Assembly: GCF_000517125.1 (NCBI RefSeq)
Contig: NZ_KI912155.1
Location: forward strand, 621,707 to 685,706
Origin: Arthrobacter sp. MA-N2
Lineage (GTDB): Bacteria; Actinomycetota; Actinomycetes; Actinomycetales; Micrococcaceae
DNA: 64,000 nucleotides
Direction: 5' to 3'
Each line of letters opens with the position of its first letter. The stretch's first letter is position 1. A program made the translations under genes and the position numbers. The notes beneath the pieces are model-generated. The model was not told where the DNA came from, made no database searches, and was given only the letters and a program-made list of their open reading frames with translations. This document shows, in pieces, positions 50,005-58,659 of the stretch.

Positions 50005-52860
50005 TTATCGGGACGGGCGCCGTGCGGCGTCCTGATTTGCCGCCCCGATGCCCGCTTGGACTTGGAGCCGGGAGACGTCCACGATGCGCGAATCGATGAT
50101 CTGGCCATCAAGCACAAGATTCACCGTGACCGGAGCCCCTGATGAGGCTTGCGGCGGTAGCTGCCCGGTCTGGTTCATGTAGTTCAGGGCCGGGAGTCCG
50201 ATGGAGTCAGCTGAGGCCCGTTTCATCACGAACTCCTTCGGTGTCAGCCACGCCGGGACCGTGTCCGAGCCTCTTGGCCCGCCCGGGTGGCCACCGGAGG
50301 CAAGGTAAGCCACCGGGCCGCCGTGCGCGTACCCAAGGAACGTGCCCTTCGTGGCCGTACCCGTCCCGGAACCCGGCGTCTCCGCCCCGCCGGGCGTGGA
50401 AACGTACGTTGACTGTTCACCGGTCACCGGGTCGGTGCGGGTCCCCAGAGTGTCCGCCGTTTTCTGCGTGGACTCCCGGGTGATCAGGTCAATGGTTTTC
50501 CCGTGAACTGCGTCCACCTGCCGCTGGAACTCGGCAATGTCGGCCTCGGCCTTGGCCTTGTCAATTTCGAGTTTCGTGGGCGGGACCGTCTTGGGGATCG
50601 CCAACAGTTTGTCGATGTAGGCGGTGACAGCATCCTTGTCCACACCGTGGGCCACAGCGTTATCGATGATCTGCTGCCGCATCTTCTCCATCTCGGCCTT
50701 GGCCTGGCCGGTGGAATCGTTGAGACCACCATTTGCTTCCACCACGGCCATGAGGCCGGACACCTGCGAGTTGAGCTGCCCCCGCAACGCCACCGACGCG
50801 GCGGACATGTCTCCGATGTTCGCGGTCGTGAACTGGACGGTCTTGCCGACCTTGTCCACGTGGGTGCCCATGTTGGCAAGCTGGGAATCGAAAGCGTTCT
50901 GCGCCTGTGCGGCCGAGATCGCCTTGCCGTTCAGCCCGTCCAAGGTCATTTTCAAGAGCCCGGCTGCGTCGTTCTGCTGGATCATGTTCGCCGTGGTCTG
51001 GGCTGCCTGGTCGGCGAGGTCCTGCTGTGACTTGACCGCTGCCTGATACACCGGAACTGACGAACCATACTGGGACGCCTGCCCCTGTAAGGCGATCTGC
51101 TGCGCCGTCAGCGCCCCTGTGGTGGTGTCCATCGCAGCTTTTTGGTCGATGATCCCCTGCTTGTTCCTTTCGATCGCCCCGGACTGGGTATTCAGCGCAT
51201 CGGTGACCGTTTTTGCGGCGTTGATCTGCTTGTTCTGCGCATCCACGTTGTCTTTAGCTGCGCCCCGGTATCTTTCTCCGGAACCCACCGCCATTTGGGA
51301 TGCTTTATCCGTGGCTGCGGTGACGATGTCCTGCGCGCCGGCTACACCCATGAGGGCATCCGTCAGGACCGTCTGGGATATCCCGAGAGTGCGGGCGGCG
51401 TCGAAGGCTCCGGCGTCAGAGAGCGCCTTGGCGGCCTGTGCCCGGACATGGATGCCAAGTTGCTCGTTGTCGTCCTTTAATGCCTGGGTGTAGTCCTGCG
51501 TAGCCGAAGTGGCTTGCTGCGTGGACGCTGCGCTGGTCGCCATGGCCATGGCTGCGCCTGCGAGGATCGCGGTGAGGATGCCGACCACCGGGACGGCGAG
51601 GTTCATGGACACCCCGAGCGCGTCTACTTTGAGCGCGGAGAGGATGGCGGTGTCACCGAAGTTGGAGACGGCCATCTTGCCGATGTTGAATGCGGGGGCG
51701 ATCGTGGTTGCCGTGGTGACAAGACCGGCCAGCACGGGCAGAGGCAGGCTGTTCAGCCCGCCGGTGAGTCCGTCCAGGAAGCCGAGCACTACCGGGCCGA
51801 GCGGGGCGTAGGCGGCGAGGATGCGTCCGGCCAACGTCACAAGGTTCTCAATAAGGGTCATGGTTCCGGGGAGGTTGTCCCTTGCGTACTGGATGAACTC
51901 GGTGAACCCGTTCGTTCCATTGAAGGAAAACAGCCAGGTGACGAACTTGGACAGTTCGACAGTCCCGTCCTGGATGAGCGGGTTCATCTGCTCAAGACCG
52001 TCCAGCACGCCGCGCAGGGCGGTGCCGCCCATGTTCCCCAGCGCCGCGGATCCGTCGTGCAGCGCCTGGTTCAGGAAGGGCATCTTGACGTTGGTGTCGC
52101 CCACTGCGTTGTTGAACGCGGAGAGCATGGCGGTGGCTGAGGTTGAGCCGAGTTCGGAGAAGTCACCCTTCAAGGTGCCAAGCCCGGCAGAGTACTGGTT
52201 ACCGACTGCGGTACCGTCCGCCATTTCCCTCTTGATGCCCAAGATCGCGGCGACGCCGGCGCCGCCCATCACACCGAAGGCCACACCCAGGCCCACCGCT
52301 GAGGCAGCGATAGCGGTGGCGGGACCGAGGAGTGCCGGGGCGAGCGCGATGAGGACCTGGAGCCCGGAGACGCGCTGGTTGTTAGCCTGGAAGGATTTCT
52401 CAGCGGACTTGGCTTCGACCTCGTTCGCGGACGCCTCTTCGAGGGACTTCCGGACAGCTTCGGCCTTGGCTAGGTTCAAGGCTTCCGTGGCACGCAAGAG
52501 GCGGACTTCGGATGCTTCGGCGTTGCGGTCCGCCCGGGCTGCCGCTTCCGTGGCCGCAGCCACTTGCAGGTCGGTGCGGCCACGTTTTTCCATGATGGCC
52601 GCGAGCCGCTCATTGGCGATGTACGCCGTGGAGGCAGTGTTGGCGGCCTGCCGGGTTGCCGTCTCGACCCGGTCCTCCGCCACACGGACGGAGTCCAGCT
52701 TCGCCACGGCGCTTGCGACATTCGCGTCAACCTTGATCGTTGGATCAAGGGCCCCTAGCTCTCTGGCGTCGGCCTTTACCTCGTCCGCACCTCGCTTGAA
52801 CGCACTAAGGTCGATGCCAAGTTTCGCGTCAATAGACCCCGTGGTCGTTGTGTCCGTCAT
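50005..52860 (-). CDS. Phage tail tape-measure protein
   Basis: A 951-residue protein. The first 190 residues are a long charged coiled coil; then hydrophobic stretches (LIALAPALLGPATAIAASAV, LGVAFGVMGGAGVAAILG, PVVGILTAILAGAAMAMA) typical of tape-measure membrane segments; then Gln/Ala-rich helices and a C-terminus with GGHPGGPRGSDTVPAWLTP, the motif family of siphovirus tape measures. These proteins set tail length and help eject DNA. At about 1.5 angstrom per residue this predicts a tail near 140 nm. It overlaps the gp10-like gene by four bases. No tail-tube or baseplate gene is in the element. Confidence 0.88.
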   Translation of the reverse strand: MTDTTTTGSIDAKLGIDLSAFKRGADEVKADARELGALDPTIKVDANVASAVAKLDSVRVAEDRVETATRQAANTASTAYIANERLAAIMEKRGRTDLQVAAATEAAARADRNAEASEVRLLRATEALNLAKAEAVRKSLEEASANEVEAKSAEKSFQANNQRVSGLQVLIALAPALLGPATAIAASAVGLGVAFGVMGGAGVAAILGIKREMADGTAVGNQYSAGLGTLKGDFSELGSTSATAMLSAFNNAVGDTNVKMPFLNQALHDGSAALGNMGGTALRGVLDGLEQMNPLIQDGTVELSKFVTWLFSFNGTNGFTEFIQYARDNLPGTMTLIENLVTLAGRILAAYAPLGPVVLGFLDGLTGGLNSLPLPVLAGLVTTATTIAPAFNIGKMAVSNFGDTAILSALKVDALGVSMNLAVPVVGILTAILAGAAMAMATSAASTQQATSATQDYTQALKDDNEQLGIHVRAQAAKALSDAGAFDAARTLGISQTVLTDALMGVAGAQDIVTAATDKASQMAVGSGERYRGAAKDNVDAQNKQINAAKTVTDALNTQSGAIERNKQGIIDQKAAMDTTTGALTAQQIALQGQASQYGSSVPVYQAAVKSQQDLADQAAQTTANMIQQNDAAGLLKMTLDGLNGKAISAAQAQNAFDSQLANMGTHVDKVGKTVQFTTANIGDMSAASVALRGQLNSQVSGLMAVVEANGGLNDSTGQAKAEMEKMRQQIIDNAVAHGVDKDAVTAYIDKLLAIPKTVPPTKLEIDKAKAEADIAEFQRQVDAVHGKTIDLITRESTQKTADTLGTRTDPVTGEQSTYVSTPGGAETPGSGTGTATKGTFLGYAHGGPVAYLASGGHPGGPRGSDTVPAWLTPKEFVMKRASADSIGLPALNYMNQTGQLPPQASSGAPVTVNLVLDGQIIDSRIVDVSRLQVQAGIGAANQDAARRPSR

Positions 52861-53195
52861 TCCATGGCCTTCCGCAACTCTTCGTCAACGATCTCCAGGA
52901 CCTTCTGTTCCTCGGAGATGATCGTGGACGTCAGGTAAAGGGCTTGGCCCTGTTCATGCCTGAGGCCCAGCTCGAATTCTTGATATCTGGCGTAAGGTCC
53001 CGGGAAGTAGACGCGGGCGCCGTTCGGTTCCGGTTTGGTCTCGGCGCTGCCGCGCAGGTTCCCGGTCTCGATGGGGGTCCGGCTCACCGCTACCTCTCGG
53101 ACGTGTTCCATGGCTTTGAAAGCGGCTGCCGGGACTGCTTCCTCAACACGGGCCACGACGTCGTCGATCAGTGCCTCGAAACCGGCGCTTCCCAT
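52857..53195 (-). CDS. HK97-gp10-like head-tail/tail protein
   Basis: A 112-residue protein matching the HK97 gp10-like (minor tail or tail-completion) fold: AMEHVREVAVSRTPIETGNLRGSAE and VYFPGPYARYQEFELGLRHEQGQALYL are characteristic. It normally joins tail and head. It lies between a 78-residue gene and the tape-measure gene, coupled on both sides. Here it has no portal or connector partner in the element. Confidence 0.82.
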   Translation of the reverse strand: MGSAGFEALIDDVVARVEEAVPAAAFKAMEHVREVAVSRTPIETGNLRGSAETKPEPNGARVYFPGPYARYQEFELGLRHEQGQALYLTSTIISEEQKVLEIVDEELRKAME

Positions 53196-53198
53196 GGG

Positions 53199-53435
53199 TC
53201 AGACCTTCCCGTGGTAGTTGCGGGCGCCTGGTTCGTTGGCGCCGTCAATCCGGGCCGCTTCGGCGTCGCTGATGGCTTCGGCCTGACGGGCACGCTCCTG
53301 CTCTTTCCGGGCAGCAACCGCCTCCGGGGTGCCTCCCCGCAGGAGGTCGCCCAGGGCGCCCGCGTTGTAGGCTTCCACGATCTGCTCCGCGCTCATGGAC
53401 TGGAGCTCAGCCTGGGTTTTCTGCGGGGCGCTCAT
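53199..53435 (-). CDS. Small acidic/basic phage protein
   Basis: A 78-residue protein: AELQSMSAEQIVEAYNAGALGDLLRGG, then RKEQERARQAEAISDAEAARIDGAN. The first part resembles short phage proteins that sit beside scaffold or tail genes; the rest is a charged helix. It is overlapped four bases by the preceding gene and is 3 bp from the gp10-like gene. No function can be assigned. Confidence 0.65.
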   Translation of the reverse strand: MSAPQKTQAELQSMSAEQIVEAYNAGALGDLLRGGTPEAVAARKEQERARQAEAISDAEAARIDGANEPGARNYHGKV

Positions 53436-54211
53436 TCCGCGTCCGCCTCGGCCTTGGTGATCACGGTCAAGTTCGCGCGCTGAATCTCCTCCGCGGTGAA
53501 CGGCTCATCTTTGCGGAACACGCCGCCGTCGGGGCCACGGTAGAAGTGCTTGGCCGCTGACTCCGGAGCTTCCGCGTCGATGGCGGCCAGATCACCGAAG
53601 AGGTCTTCACCGGCGCCGATGAAGTCCATGAGCTTGAGCTTTCCTTCCCGCACGAGGAGGTCAAGAGCCCGGTTCAGGAACGCGTCTGCGTCCACGGTGT
53701 CCACTCGTGAACGGCCAACAACTACGCCGGCCAACACCCCAGGACCGCCGCCGGTTGCGAGCCGTACGCCGCCGTGTGTAGCCGGGACAGGGCCCGTGTG
53801 TTTGTGCTCCGGGATGCCGAGATCCTCGGCGCGCTTCCGAAGCTCACGGACCTTCTCGTTGCGTTCGTCCACGCTGTCACGGAACGCCCGGAACGCCTCC
53901 ACAGCGCTCTTGAGTTGGTCGCTGAAGCGCTGCCCGTCGCCCTTGACCAGAGCGGTGATCTCAGCATTCAGTGCCTCGCAGGCGGCGAGCCGTGCGGCTT
54001 CCGTGGCGGCGGCAGCCTTCCGCTTAGCCGCCTCCTTACGGAGACGTACAAAACTCAGCAGGCCCCGGGCCTTCTCAACTTCCTCGAAGGTAACCGAATC
54101 ATCGCCCGATCGGACCTTCTCTTCGAGAGTGTGGACGAGGTTTTCGGCCTCTTTCGCTTCCTGCTCCGCGTCGGCGATGATCCGATCGGGGTCGGTGGCT
54201 GGGGTGCTCAT
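53432..54211 (-). CDS. Phage-operon coiled-coil protein, unknown function
   Basis: A 259-residue protein. Residues 1-130 are a long charged coiled coil (AEQEAKEAENLVHTLEEKVR, RFSDQLKSAVEAFRAFRDSV); the remainder contains a glycine-rich stretch (GGGPGVLAGVVVGRSRVD) and a folded end (FYRGPDGGVFRKDEPF). It could be a scaffold- or tail-associated protein. I do not recognise a family. It overlaps its neighbours by four bases at both ends. Confidence 0.68.
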   Translation of the reverse strand: MSTPATDPDRIIADAEQEAKEAENLVHTLEEKVRSGDDSVTFEEVEKARGLLSFVRLRKEAAKRKAAAATEAARLAACEALNAEITALVKGDGQRFSDQLKSAVEAFRAFRDSVDERNEKVRELRKRAEDLGIPEHKHTGPVPATHGGVRLATGGGPGVLAGVVVGRSRVDTVDADAFLNRALDLLVREGKLKLMDFIGAGEDLFGDLAAIDAEAPESAAKHFYRGPDGGVFRKDEPFTAEEIQRANLTVITKAEADAE

Positions 54212-54702
54212 GCTGCCTGATTCCTTAGGACGTTTTCCAATGATTCGATGTCAACCAACCAGCTGCGGTGGCCTATGCGTTTCGCGATGACCCGGCCGGA
54301 CGAGGCAAGGCGACGTACCTGCCTTTCGCTTCGTCCGGTCCGGGTCGCCGCATCCATGACACCAACCCAATTGGTTGACTCCACCTTGGCAAGACGGGGG
54401 CCGATAACGGACGCGACGGCGGCGCGGTCGAGATCTGCCCCTGACGCCTCCTGTAATGCCTTGTAGACGGGGAGTGCCCACACGGCAACACCGGCGCCGT
54501 TCTCCCTCATCTGCCGCTCCTGGTCGCGCATCAGGGACCGCAGCACACCGAGTGCGATCGGACCCCGGAGCAGTTCATCCAGGGATGCCGCCCGTGGTGT
54601 CTCTTTGCTGTTCCCGGGCTGGCATGCCGTGCTCACCCTGTGCTCACGGACCGAAAGTCCCCTTTGTTCAGAAGGAATCCGGATAGGCGAACTGTTCCCC
54701 AA
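54208..54702 (-). CDS. Helix-turn-helix protein at the head of the tail module
   Basis: Up to 164 residues. A C-terminal helix-turn-helix is visible (VGVMDAATRTGRSERQVRRLA, then a wing KRIGHRSWLVDIESLENVL). The N-terminal 60 residues are poorly folded and cover site S3, so translation may start later, near the in-frame MRDQERQMREN. It may control the tail genes that follow. It ends in a four-base overlap with the coiled-coil gene. Confidence 0.65.
   Translation of the reverse strand: MGNSSPIRIPSEQRGLSVREHRVSTACQPGNSKETPRAASLDELLRGPIALGVLRSLMRDQERQMRENGAGVAVWALPVYKALQEASGADLDRAAVASVIGPRLAKVESTNWVGVMDAATRTGRSERQVRRLASSGRVIAKRIGHRSWLVDIESLENVLRNQAA
54629..54649 (+). promoter_or_regulatory. Bipartite GTGCTCAC site S3 (head of the tail module)
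   Basis: GTGCTCAC, three bases, GTGCTCACGG. It lies at the upstream edge of the tail-module genes; S2 lies at the downstream edge. S3 and S1 share the same spacing and end in GG. Confidence 0.65.
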
Positions 54703-54742
54703 TCAGCTCACCCGTCCTTTCCGAACGGTTCGGACGAGGGCA

Positions 54743-55516
54743 CTAAAGCTCGTCGTCATCGTCGTCCTCCGGATCATTAAGCCGCAGGAACTGCCGCCCA
54801 TAGGCGAGGATGTCTGCCTTGCGGCGGCTCCTGGGCCTGGACATCCGTGGCTCGTGGCCCTTGATGCCGGGAACCTCGGGCACCATCTCCGCCTTGAGCC
54901 TTTCGGTTTGCTCCGCCAGACGCTCCGCGAGACTGCGGAAGTTGCCAGCAACGAGCTCACCGCGGGCTTCCTTCATCCGGATGTTCTCCTGCATCCGCTG
55001 AACGACGCGCTGTGATGACTGGATCGCCGCCCGACGATGCTTGTTCTCTTTCGCCTGCTTCTTCCGGGCCTTGCCCTCTCGCAGCGAGGTGCCGGCAAGC
55101 GCCGCCAGCCGCCGCTGTGTAGCTTCCCTCTGGGCTTCGGGCACCAAGATCCGCGTGATGGCAATGATCGCCGCCACGGTCGGCCGGCGCTGGCCACGTT
55201 CAAGCCTGCCGATATGGTCTCCGCGGAGCCCAGCAAGGTCACCTAACCTGGCTTGCGAAAAGCTCGTTGCCGCCCTGAGCCTCGCCAACTCCGCACCGAA
55301 TCCAGAAGCGAGCGCCTCCCGCTCATGATCCGGCACGCTCCCCCGGCTCGATACGCTCTGCGGCCCAACGCCCGTACGCGCACGCGCAAGGTCGGAACCG
55401 TTCCGGTTCGTGTCCGGACCGTCCGGTGCACACGGTGTGCATTCGTCTTGCGGCCCAACGTGCGCGTACACACGCGCAAGGTTCGTACCGTCCGCGTTCG
55501 AATGGTCGTTGCTCAT
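54743..55516 (-). CDS. XRE-family DNA-binding protein with coiled-coil tail
   Basis: A 257-residue protein. The N-terminal 80 residues carry a twice-repeated motif ending LARVYAHVGPQ and LARARTGVGPQ, from duplicated DNA. The XRE helix-turn-helix follows (FGAELARLRAATSFSQARLGDLAGLRGDHIGRLERGQ, about residues 75-112). The rest is a basic coiled coil (RKKQAKENKHRRAAIQ, RSLAERLAEQTERLKAEM) with an acidic end (LNDPEDDDDDEL). It could be a terminase-small-subunit-like or replication/packaging factor, but this is unproven. Start at 55516 overlaps the previous gene. Confidence 0.72.
   Translation of the reverse strand: MSNDHSNADGTNLARVYAHVGPQDECTPCAPDGPDTNRNGSDLARARTGVGPQSVSSRGSVPDHEREALASGFGAELARLRAATSFSQARLGDLAGLRGDHIGRLERGQRRPTVAAIIAITRILVPEAQREATQRRLAALAGTSLREGKARKKQAKENKHRRAAIQSSQRVVQRMQENIRMKEARGELVAGNFRSLAERLAEQTERLKAEMVPEVPGIKGHEPRMSRPRSRRKADILAYGRQFLRLNDPEDDDDDEL
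55359..55500. repeat. Two 52-bp direct repeats inside the XRE gene
   Basis: Copies at 55359-55410 and 55449-55500 are about 85 percent identical and exactly 90 bp apart, each beginning TGCGGCCCAACG and containing ACGCGCAAGGT. They encode the repeated LAR...VGPQ peptide. Confidence 0.82.
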
Positions 55517-55656
55517 GGGTGCTGGCCTTTCCGGAGGTTGTTGGGGCAGGTGGGTTCGTGGGCTGTTTCGATGCTCCATGTGAGTCCGGAGTCGTTGGTG
55601 AGTGTTTCGACGGTGACGCACAGGTCACATTCACTGGGGAAGACATAGGTGCTCAT
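55513..55656 (-). CDS. Very small Cys-rich phage protein
   Basis: A 47-residue protein: MSTYVFPSECDLCVTVETLTN, then SGLTWSIETAHEPTCPNNL. The C-x2-C pair, with a His and a third Cys, could bind zinc. Its ATG overlaps the stop of the upstream gene and its TGA overlaps the ATG of the XRE gene, so it is translated as part of the coupled operon. Confidence 0.65.
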   Translation of the reverse strand: MSTYVFPSECDLCVTVETLTNDSGLTWSIETAHEPTCPNNLRKGQHP

Positions 55657-56258
55657 GCTTGGCTCCCTTCGAGGTAGAGGGGCGCCCATGTGGGGAGAAG
55701 GCCAGTGCCCCAGTCTTCGGGCCAGCCGAGGCGTAGCCACCGGGCTGCCGTGGCGGATAGCCCAATGAATCCGTCCAGCTCTTTGCGGGCGGTGAGGACT
55801 GTGACGGCGTAGTCGTGATCTACGAGCACTGTGCCCCTCTGGTCAGAGCCTTGCTGGGTGACCATGAACATGCCCATGCCCAGGAACTCGGCGGGCAGTC
55901 CGGCTTCTGCCGGGTTTTCGATGAAGCCGATGCGGTGGACGTCGTAGTTTGGGTATGGGACGGGTGCGGGCGGAAGGTTTGCGGGGTGGTGCCACTCCCC
56001 CGGGTCGCAAGGAACTGTCCAGGACTCCGGAGCGCCCCACCGGACGGCGAGGATCGCCGAACCGGGAAATGATCCTTCGGGCCAGTTCCGGCGGTCTTCC
56101 AGGATCATTGCCGAGAATGCGGCATCCAGGGCCAGCGTCAAGGGTCCCGCTGTGTGGGCGGCGACGAACAGGCCATAACCGCCGTCGCGGGATGGGAGGC
56201 CAATGAGTTCCGGCTGGGCGTGCAGTGTCAGTGGTGCGGTGACGGGTTCGATGGTCAT
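55653..56258 (-). CDS. Phage-operon protein, unknown function
   Basis: A 201-residue protein: ELIGLPSRDGGYGLFVAAHTAGPLTLALDAAF, then ESWTVPCDPGEWHHPANLPPAP, DHDYAVTVLTARKELDGFIG and WGTGLLPTWAPLYLE. No family recognised; it is globular and neither coiled nor membrane. The start at 56258 overlaps the replication gene stop (ATGA). Confidence 0.65.
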   Translation of the reverse strand: MTIEPVTAPLTLHAQPELIGLPSRDGGYGLFVAAHTAGPLTLALDAAFSAMILEDRRNWPEGSFPGSAILAVRWGAPESWTVPCDPGEWHHPANLPPAPVPYPNYDVHRIGFIENPAEAGLPAEFLGMGMFMVTQQGSDQRGTVLVDHDYAVTVLTARKELDGFIGLSATAARWLRLGWPEDWGTGLLPTWAPLYLEGSQA

Positions 56259-57523
56259 GCGCTTTGCTCCTCTTCCGGGGCTTCTATTTCGGGGGCGTTG
56301 CACCATGCATAGTGGCGGGGGACGTTTCTTGCGTCTGCCAGTGCTTGCAGACGGATGCCGGCGGCGATGGTGTTTTGCATTTTCTGGGATGTCGTGAGCT
56401 TCCCGTTTTGGTGGTGGGCGGGATCCCATGGGGACATAGGCTTGGCGGCTAACTTCGCTTTGGCCTCAGCGAGACGTTCCGCCTTGCGTAGTTCCCGTTG
56501 CTGCTTCTTCCAGGCGATCTCTTCGGCGACGTCGAGGCCTTCGGGAGGTGTCCCGGGTGTCCAGTAGTCCTTGCCGAGGATGGCATCGACGTCAATCTCG
56601 CCGGTGTGCGTGGGGTCGTCGGTCCAGCGTTCTTGGTTCAACCATGGCGCAGGCCCAGCGGTGAAATGCGGATCTTGGCCTTTACGCTCAGCCGCGTACC
56701 GGCGTGCCCCTGAGAGCAGATCCTCGGCGGTGACACCGCTCTTGCGTGCCTTGGCATAGGCCGTCTCGGCCGCTATCCTCGCCACGTGCTTGGGGTAGAC
56801 GGCGTACCAAGCGTCGAAGTCCTCGGTTATCTGCTTTTTGAGAGCAGCCTTGGACATCGGCTTTTCGACCTCAGGGAGATCAATTTCCATCTCTCCCTGT
56901 TTCGGCTCTCGCGTATGCGCGTCAGCTTGGGCGACGGAGAGTGATTGATGTTCTTTGATCTGGTCTTTGTTGTGGTGGGAATGTTGTGGTGGGCGTTCAT
57001 GGGTGACCGGTTCTTTCGCTGATATGACCGGTAGTTCTTCACCGGTGACCGGTAGTTCTTCTGATATGACCGGTAGTTCTTCGGAACTAGGCGTCACTGG
57101 TGCACGGTTGTTCTCGGAAGTACCGTGCGCGGGTGGTTGGTTGTTCTGTTCATCCGGGTCGAGCATCGGGATGCGTTCCAGCAAGTCGGAAGGCACGGTC
57201 AGCCGGTACTCGCTGGCGAACGAGCCGATATGGCCTCGCCCGAAGGAACGGCCCTTAGTCACCATGTCGAGCATCCCGATGCCTTCGAGTTCCGCTTGCC
57301 CACGGCGCACGGTGCTGATGCTGGCTCCCATGACCGCGGCGAGCCTCGCTTGCCCCGGGCGAACGTTTCCCCCATCAGCACTGGCGTAGGTAGCCATCGT
57401 GAATCCAACAAGCTTCACGCTCGGGGCACTGACCTGGATCCGGCGCAGGATGCGTTCCCACTCAAAACGCCCGATGGGCTCGCGGGTGAACTCGCGGTCC
57501 TGGTCCAATGGGTGCACCTCCAA
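56255..57523 (-). CDS. Phage replication protein with N-terminal winged helix
   Basis: A 422-residue protein. The first 110 residues are a winged-helix region (KLVGFTMATYASADGGNVRPGQARLAAVMGAS, ISTVRRGQAELEGIG). A polar linker (about 115-220) includes the repeats of the iteron cluster. The C-terminal half contains FDAWYAVYPKHVARIAAETAYAKARKSG, a domain common in phage replication-initiation proteins, followed by a charged tail. The arrangement resembles lambda O, whose gene also holds its own origin. Start at 57523. No helicase-loader gene is adjacent. Confidence 0.75.
   Translation of the reverse strand: MEVHPLDQDREFTREPIGRFEWERILRRIQVSAPSVKLVGFTMATYASADGGNVRPGQARLAAVMGASISTVRRGQAELEGIGMLDMVTKGRSFGRGHIGSFASEYRLTVPSDLLERIPMLDPDEQNNQPPAHGTSENNRAPVTPSSEELPVISEELPVTGEELPVISAKEPVTHERPPQHSHHNKDQIKEHQSLSVAQADAHTREPKQGEMEIDLPEVEKPMSKAALKKQITEDFDAWYAVYPKHVARIAAETAYAKARKSGVTAEDLLSGARRYAAERKGQDPHFTAGPAPWLNQERWTDDPTHTGEIDVDAILGKDYWTPGTPPEGLDVAEEIAWKKQQRELRKAERLAEAKAKLAAKPMSPWDPAHHQNGKLTTSQKMQNTIAAGIRLQALADARNVPRHYAWCNAPEIEAPEEEQSA
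57003..57082. repeat. Iteron-like 21-bp repeats inside the replication gene (candidate origin)
   Basis: Three units at 57021-57040, 57041-57061 and 57062-57082 share TGACCGGTAGTTCTTC; a fourth, TGACCGGTTCTTTCGC, precedes them. They encode the in-frame EELPVIS/EELPVTG repeat of the protein. Period is 21 bp, two DNA turns. Confidence 0.75.
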
Positions 57524-57536
57524 TCTCGGTAGTCAG

Positions 57537-58271
57537 TCAGTTGGCGAATTGTGGAGCATCTGCCCCTGCGGCGTCTTGCTTGGCTTGTGCAAGCTTCTTG
57601 CGCAGGAAGTCCAGACCCGCCGGGCGGACCATGGTGGTAGTCGTCGGGACCGTCTCGCCGGCCCGGTTCCTGTAGCTGCCGAGCTTCACGTCGAAGTGGT
57701 GCATGTGGCGCTGATACGGCAGGTTGTTGCCCTGCAAGATGCCCAGGCGCCGCAAGTCCCGGTACAGGATGTTCGGCCCGTAGCCGAGAGCCTTTGCGGC
57801 AGCCTGCATGGAGTACAGGCCATCGGCGTCCATGAGCTCGTCATAGGCCTCGGCCTTGGGTGCAAGGACCTCAAGCTGTTCGCAAGTGTCTGCGAGCTGG
57901 CGGAGCGCATCGGCGAAGCTTTGCGGAAGCTGGTGCGCCGGAGAATGTCCATACGCGCCTGTCTTCCGGAGCACCGGCAAGACCTCGTGGGTCACCCATC
58001 GCTTGAAGGCTTTCGCTCCGGGGACCTGGCTGCCGAGGATCGCGGCGAACAGTCCGGGTTCGGAGATGACGGCCATGGACTGGCGTCCTCCGGGGGTGTG
58101 CAGATCTCGCACGCCCTTGTCGTCGTCATCAAGGCGGCGGGTGAGTGCCGCGGTCGCCGAGTAGCCGAGGACCGTAGCAACGTCGGCGGCTACGAACCAG
58201 GGGGAACCGTCGATGTCCTCAGTTCGGATTGCCTGGCCGGCATAGGTGAATTGCTGTAGCGCGGCGCTCAT
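57537..58271 (-). CDS. Phage antirepressor (Bro-N and KilAC domains)
   Basis: A 244-residue protein. The N-terminal Bro-N domain spans about residues 5-110 (AIRTEDIDGSPWFVAADVATVLGY, SEPGLFAAILGSQVPGAKAFKRWVT-type sequence). The C-terminal KilAC/ANT domain (about 125-240) includes YSMQAAAKALGYGPNILYRDLRRLGIL. Such proteins relieve lysogenic repression. The start at 58271 overlaps the upstream stop codon (ATGA). Confidence 0.9.
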   Translation of the reverse strand: MSAALQQFTYAGQAIRTEDIDGSPWFVAADVATVLGYSATAALTRRLDDDDKGVRDLHTPGGRQSMAVISEPGLFAAILGSQVPGAKAFKRWVTHEVLPVLRKTGAYGHSPAHQLPQSFADALRQLADTCEQLEVLAPKAEAYDELMDADGLYSMQAAAKALGYGPNILYRDLRRLGILQGNNLPYQRHMHHFDVKLGSYRNRAGETVPTTTTMVRPAGLDFLRKKLAQAKQDAAGADAPQFAN

Positions 58272-58561
58272 CGGTCGGCCGCTTCTCGTACGGCTATACG
58301 CAGCGCCAGCGTGGTCTTGTTGCGCGAGTCTTGGGCAACCCTGATTGCAACCGCTGAGAGGTCCTGAAAGGACAGCTTGGACCGGTACGTGAAGATCGCG
58401 TCGGCGATCTCGTCCATGTTCCATCCTGGACGCATCATCGAGATGAGAATGAAGAGTGACTGCCACACGTGCCGGGCGATTCCAGCGTACGGATCCGCCG
58501 AAGTTGCGGGGATCGTCTCCCGAATCTCGCTTGTGCGGCTGAGTGCTATGGTGAGAGACAT
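58268..58561 (-). CDS. Small phage protein, unknown function
   Basis: A 97-residue alpha-helical protein: ARHVWQSLFILISMMRPGWNMDEIADAIF, then LSFQDLSAVAIRVAQDSRNKTTLALRIAVREAADR. No family recognised. It lies at the head of the leftward operon after the HTH gene and is coupled to the antirepressor. Confidence 0.62.
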   Translation of the reverse strand: MSLTIALSRTSEIRETIPATSADPYAGIARHVWQSLFILISMMRPGWNMDEIADAIFTYRSKLSFQDLSAVAIRVAQDSRNKTTLALRIAVREAADR

Positions 58562-58659
58562 AATCTACTTCCTTGAGGGTGGTTGGATTTTTGGGAGCCA
58601 GGTGGTGCTGGCTCCCTTTTCTTTGCCTTGAAACGGTGCGGCCGGCCGTACCGGCCCAG

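Noticed and set aside
53457..53464. Fifth GTGATCAC site
   Set aside because: Single octamer inside a coding region without a partner 11-12 bp away, unlike the four paired sites.
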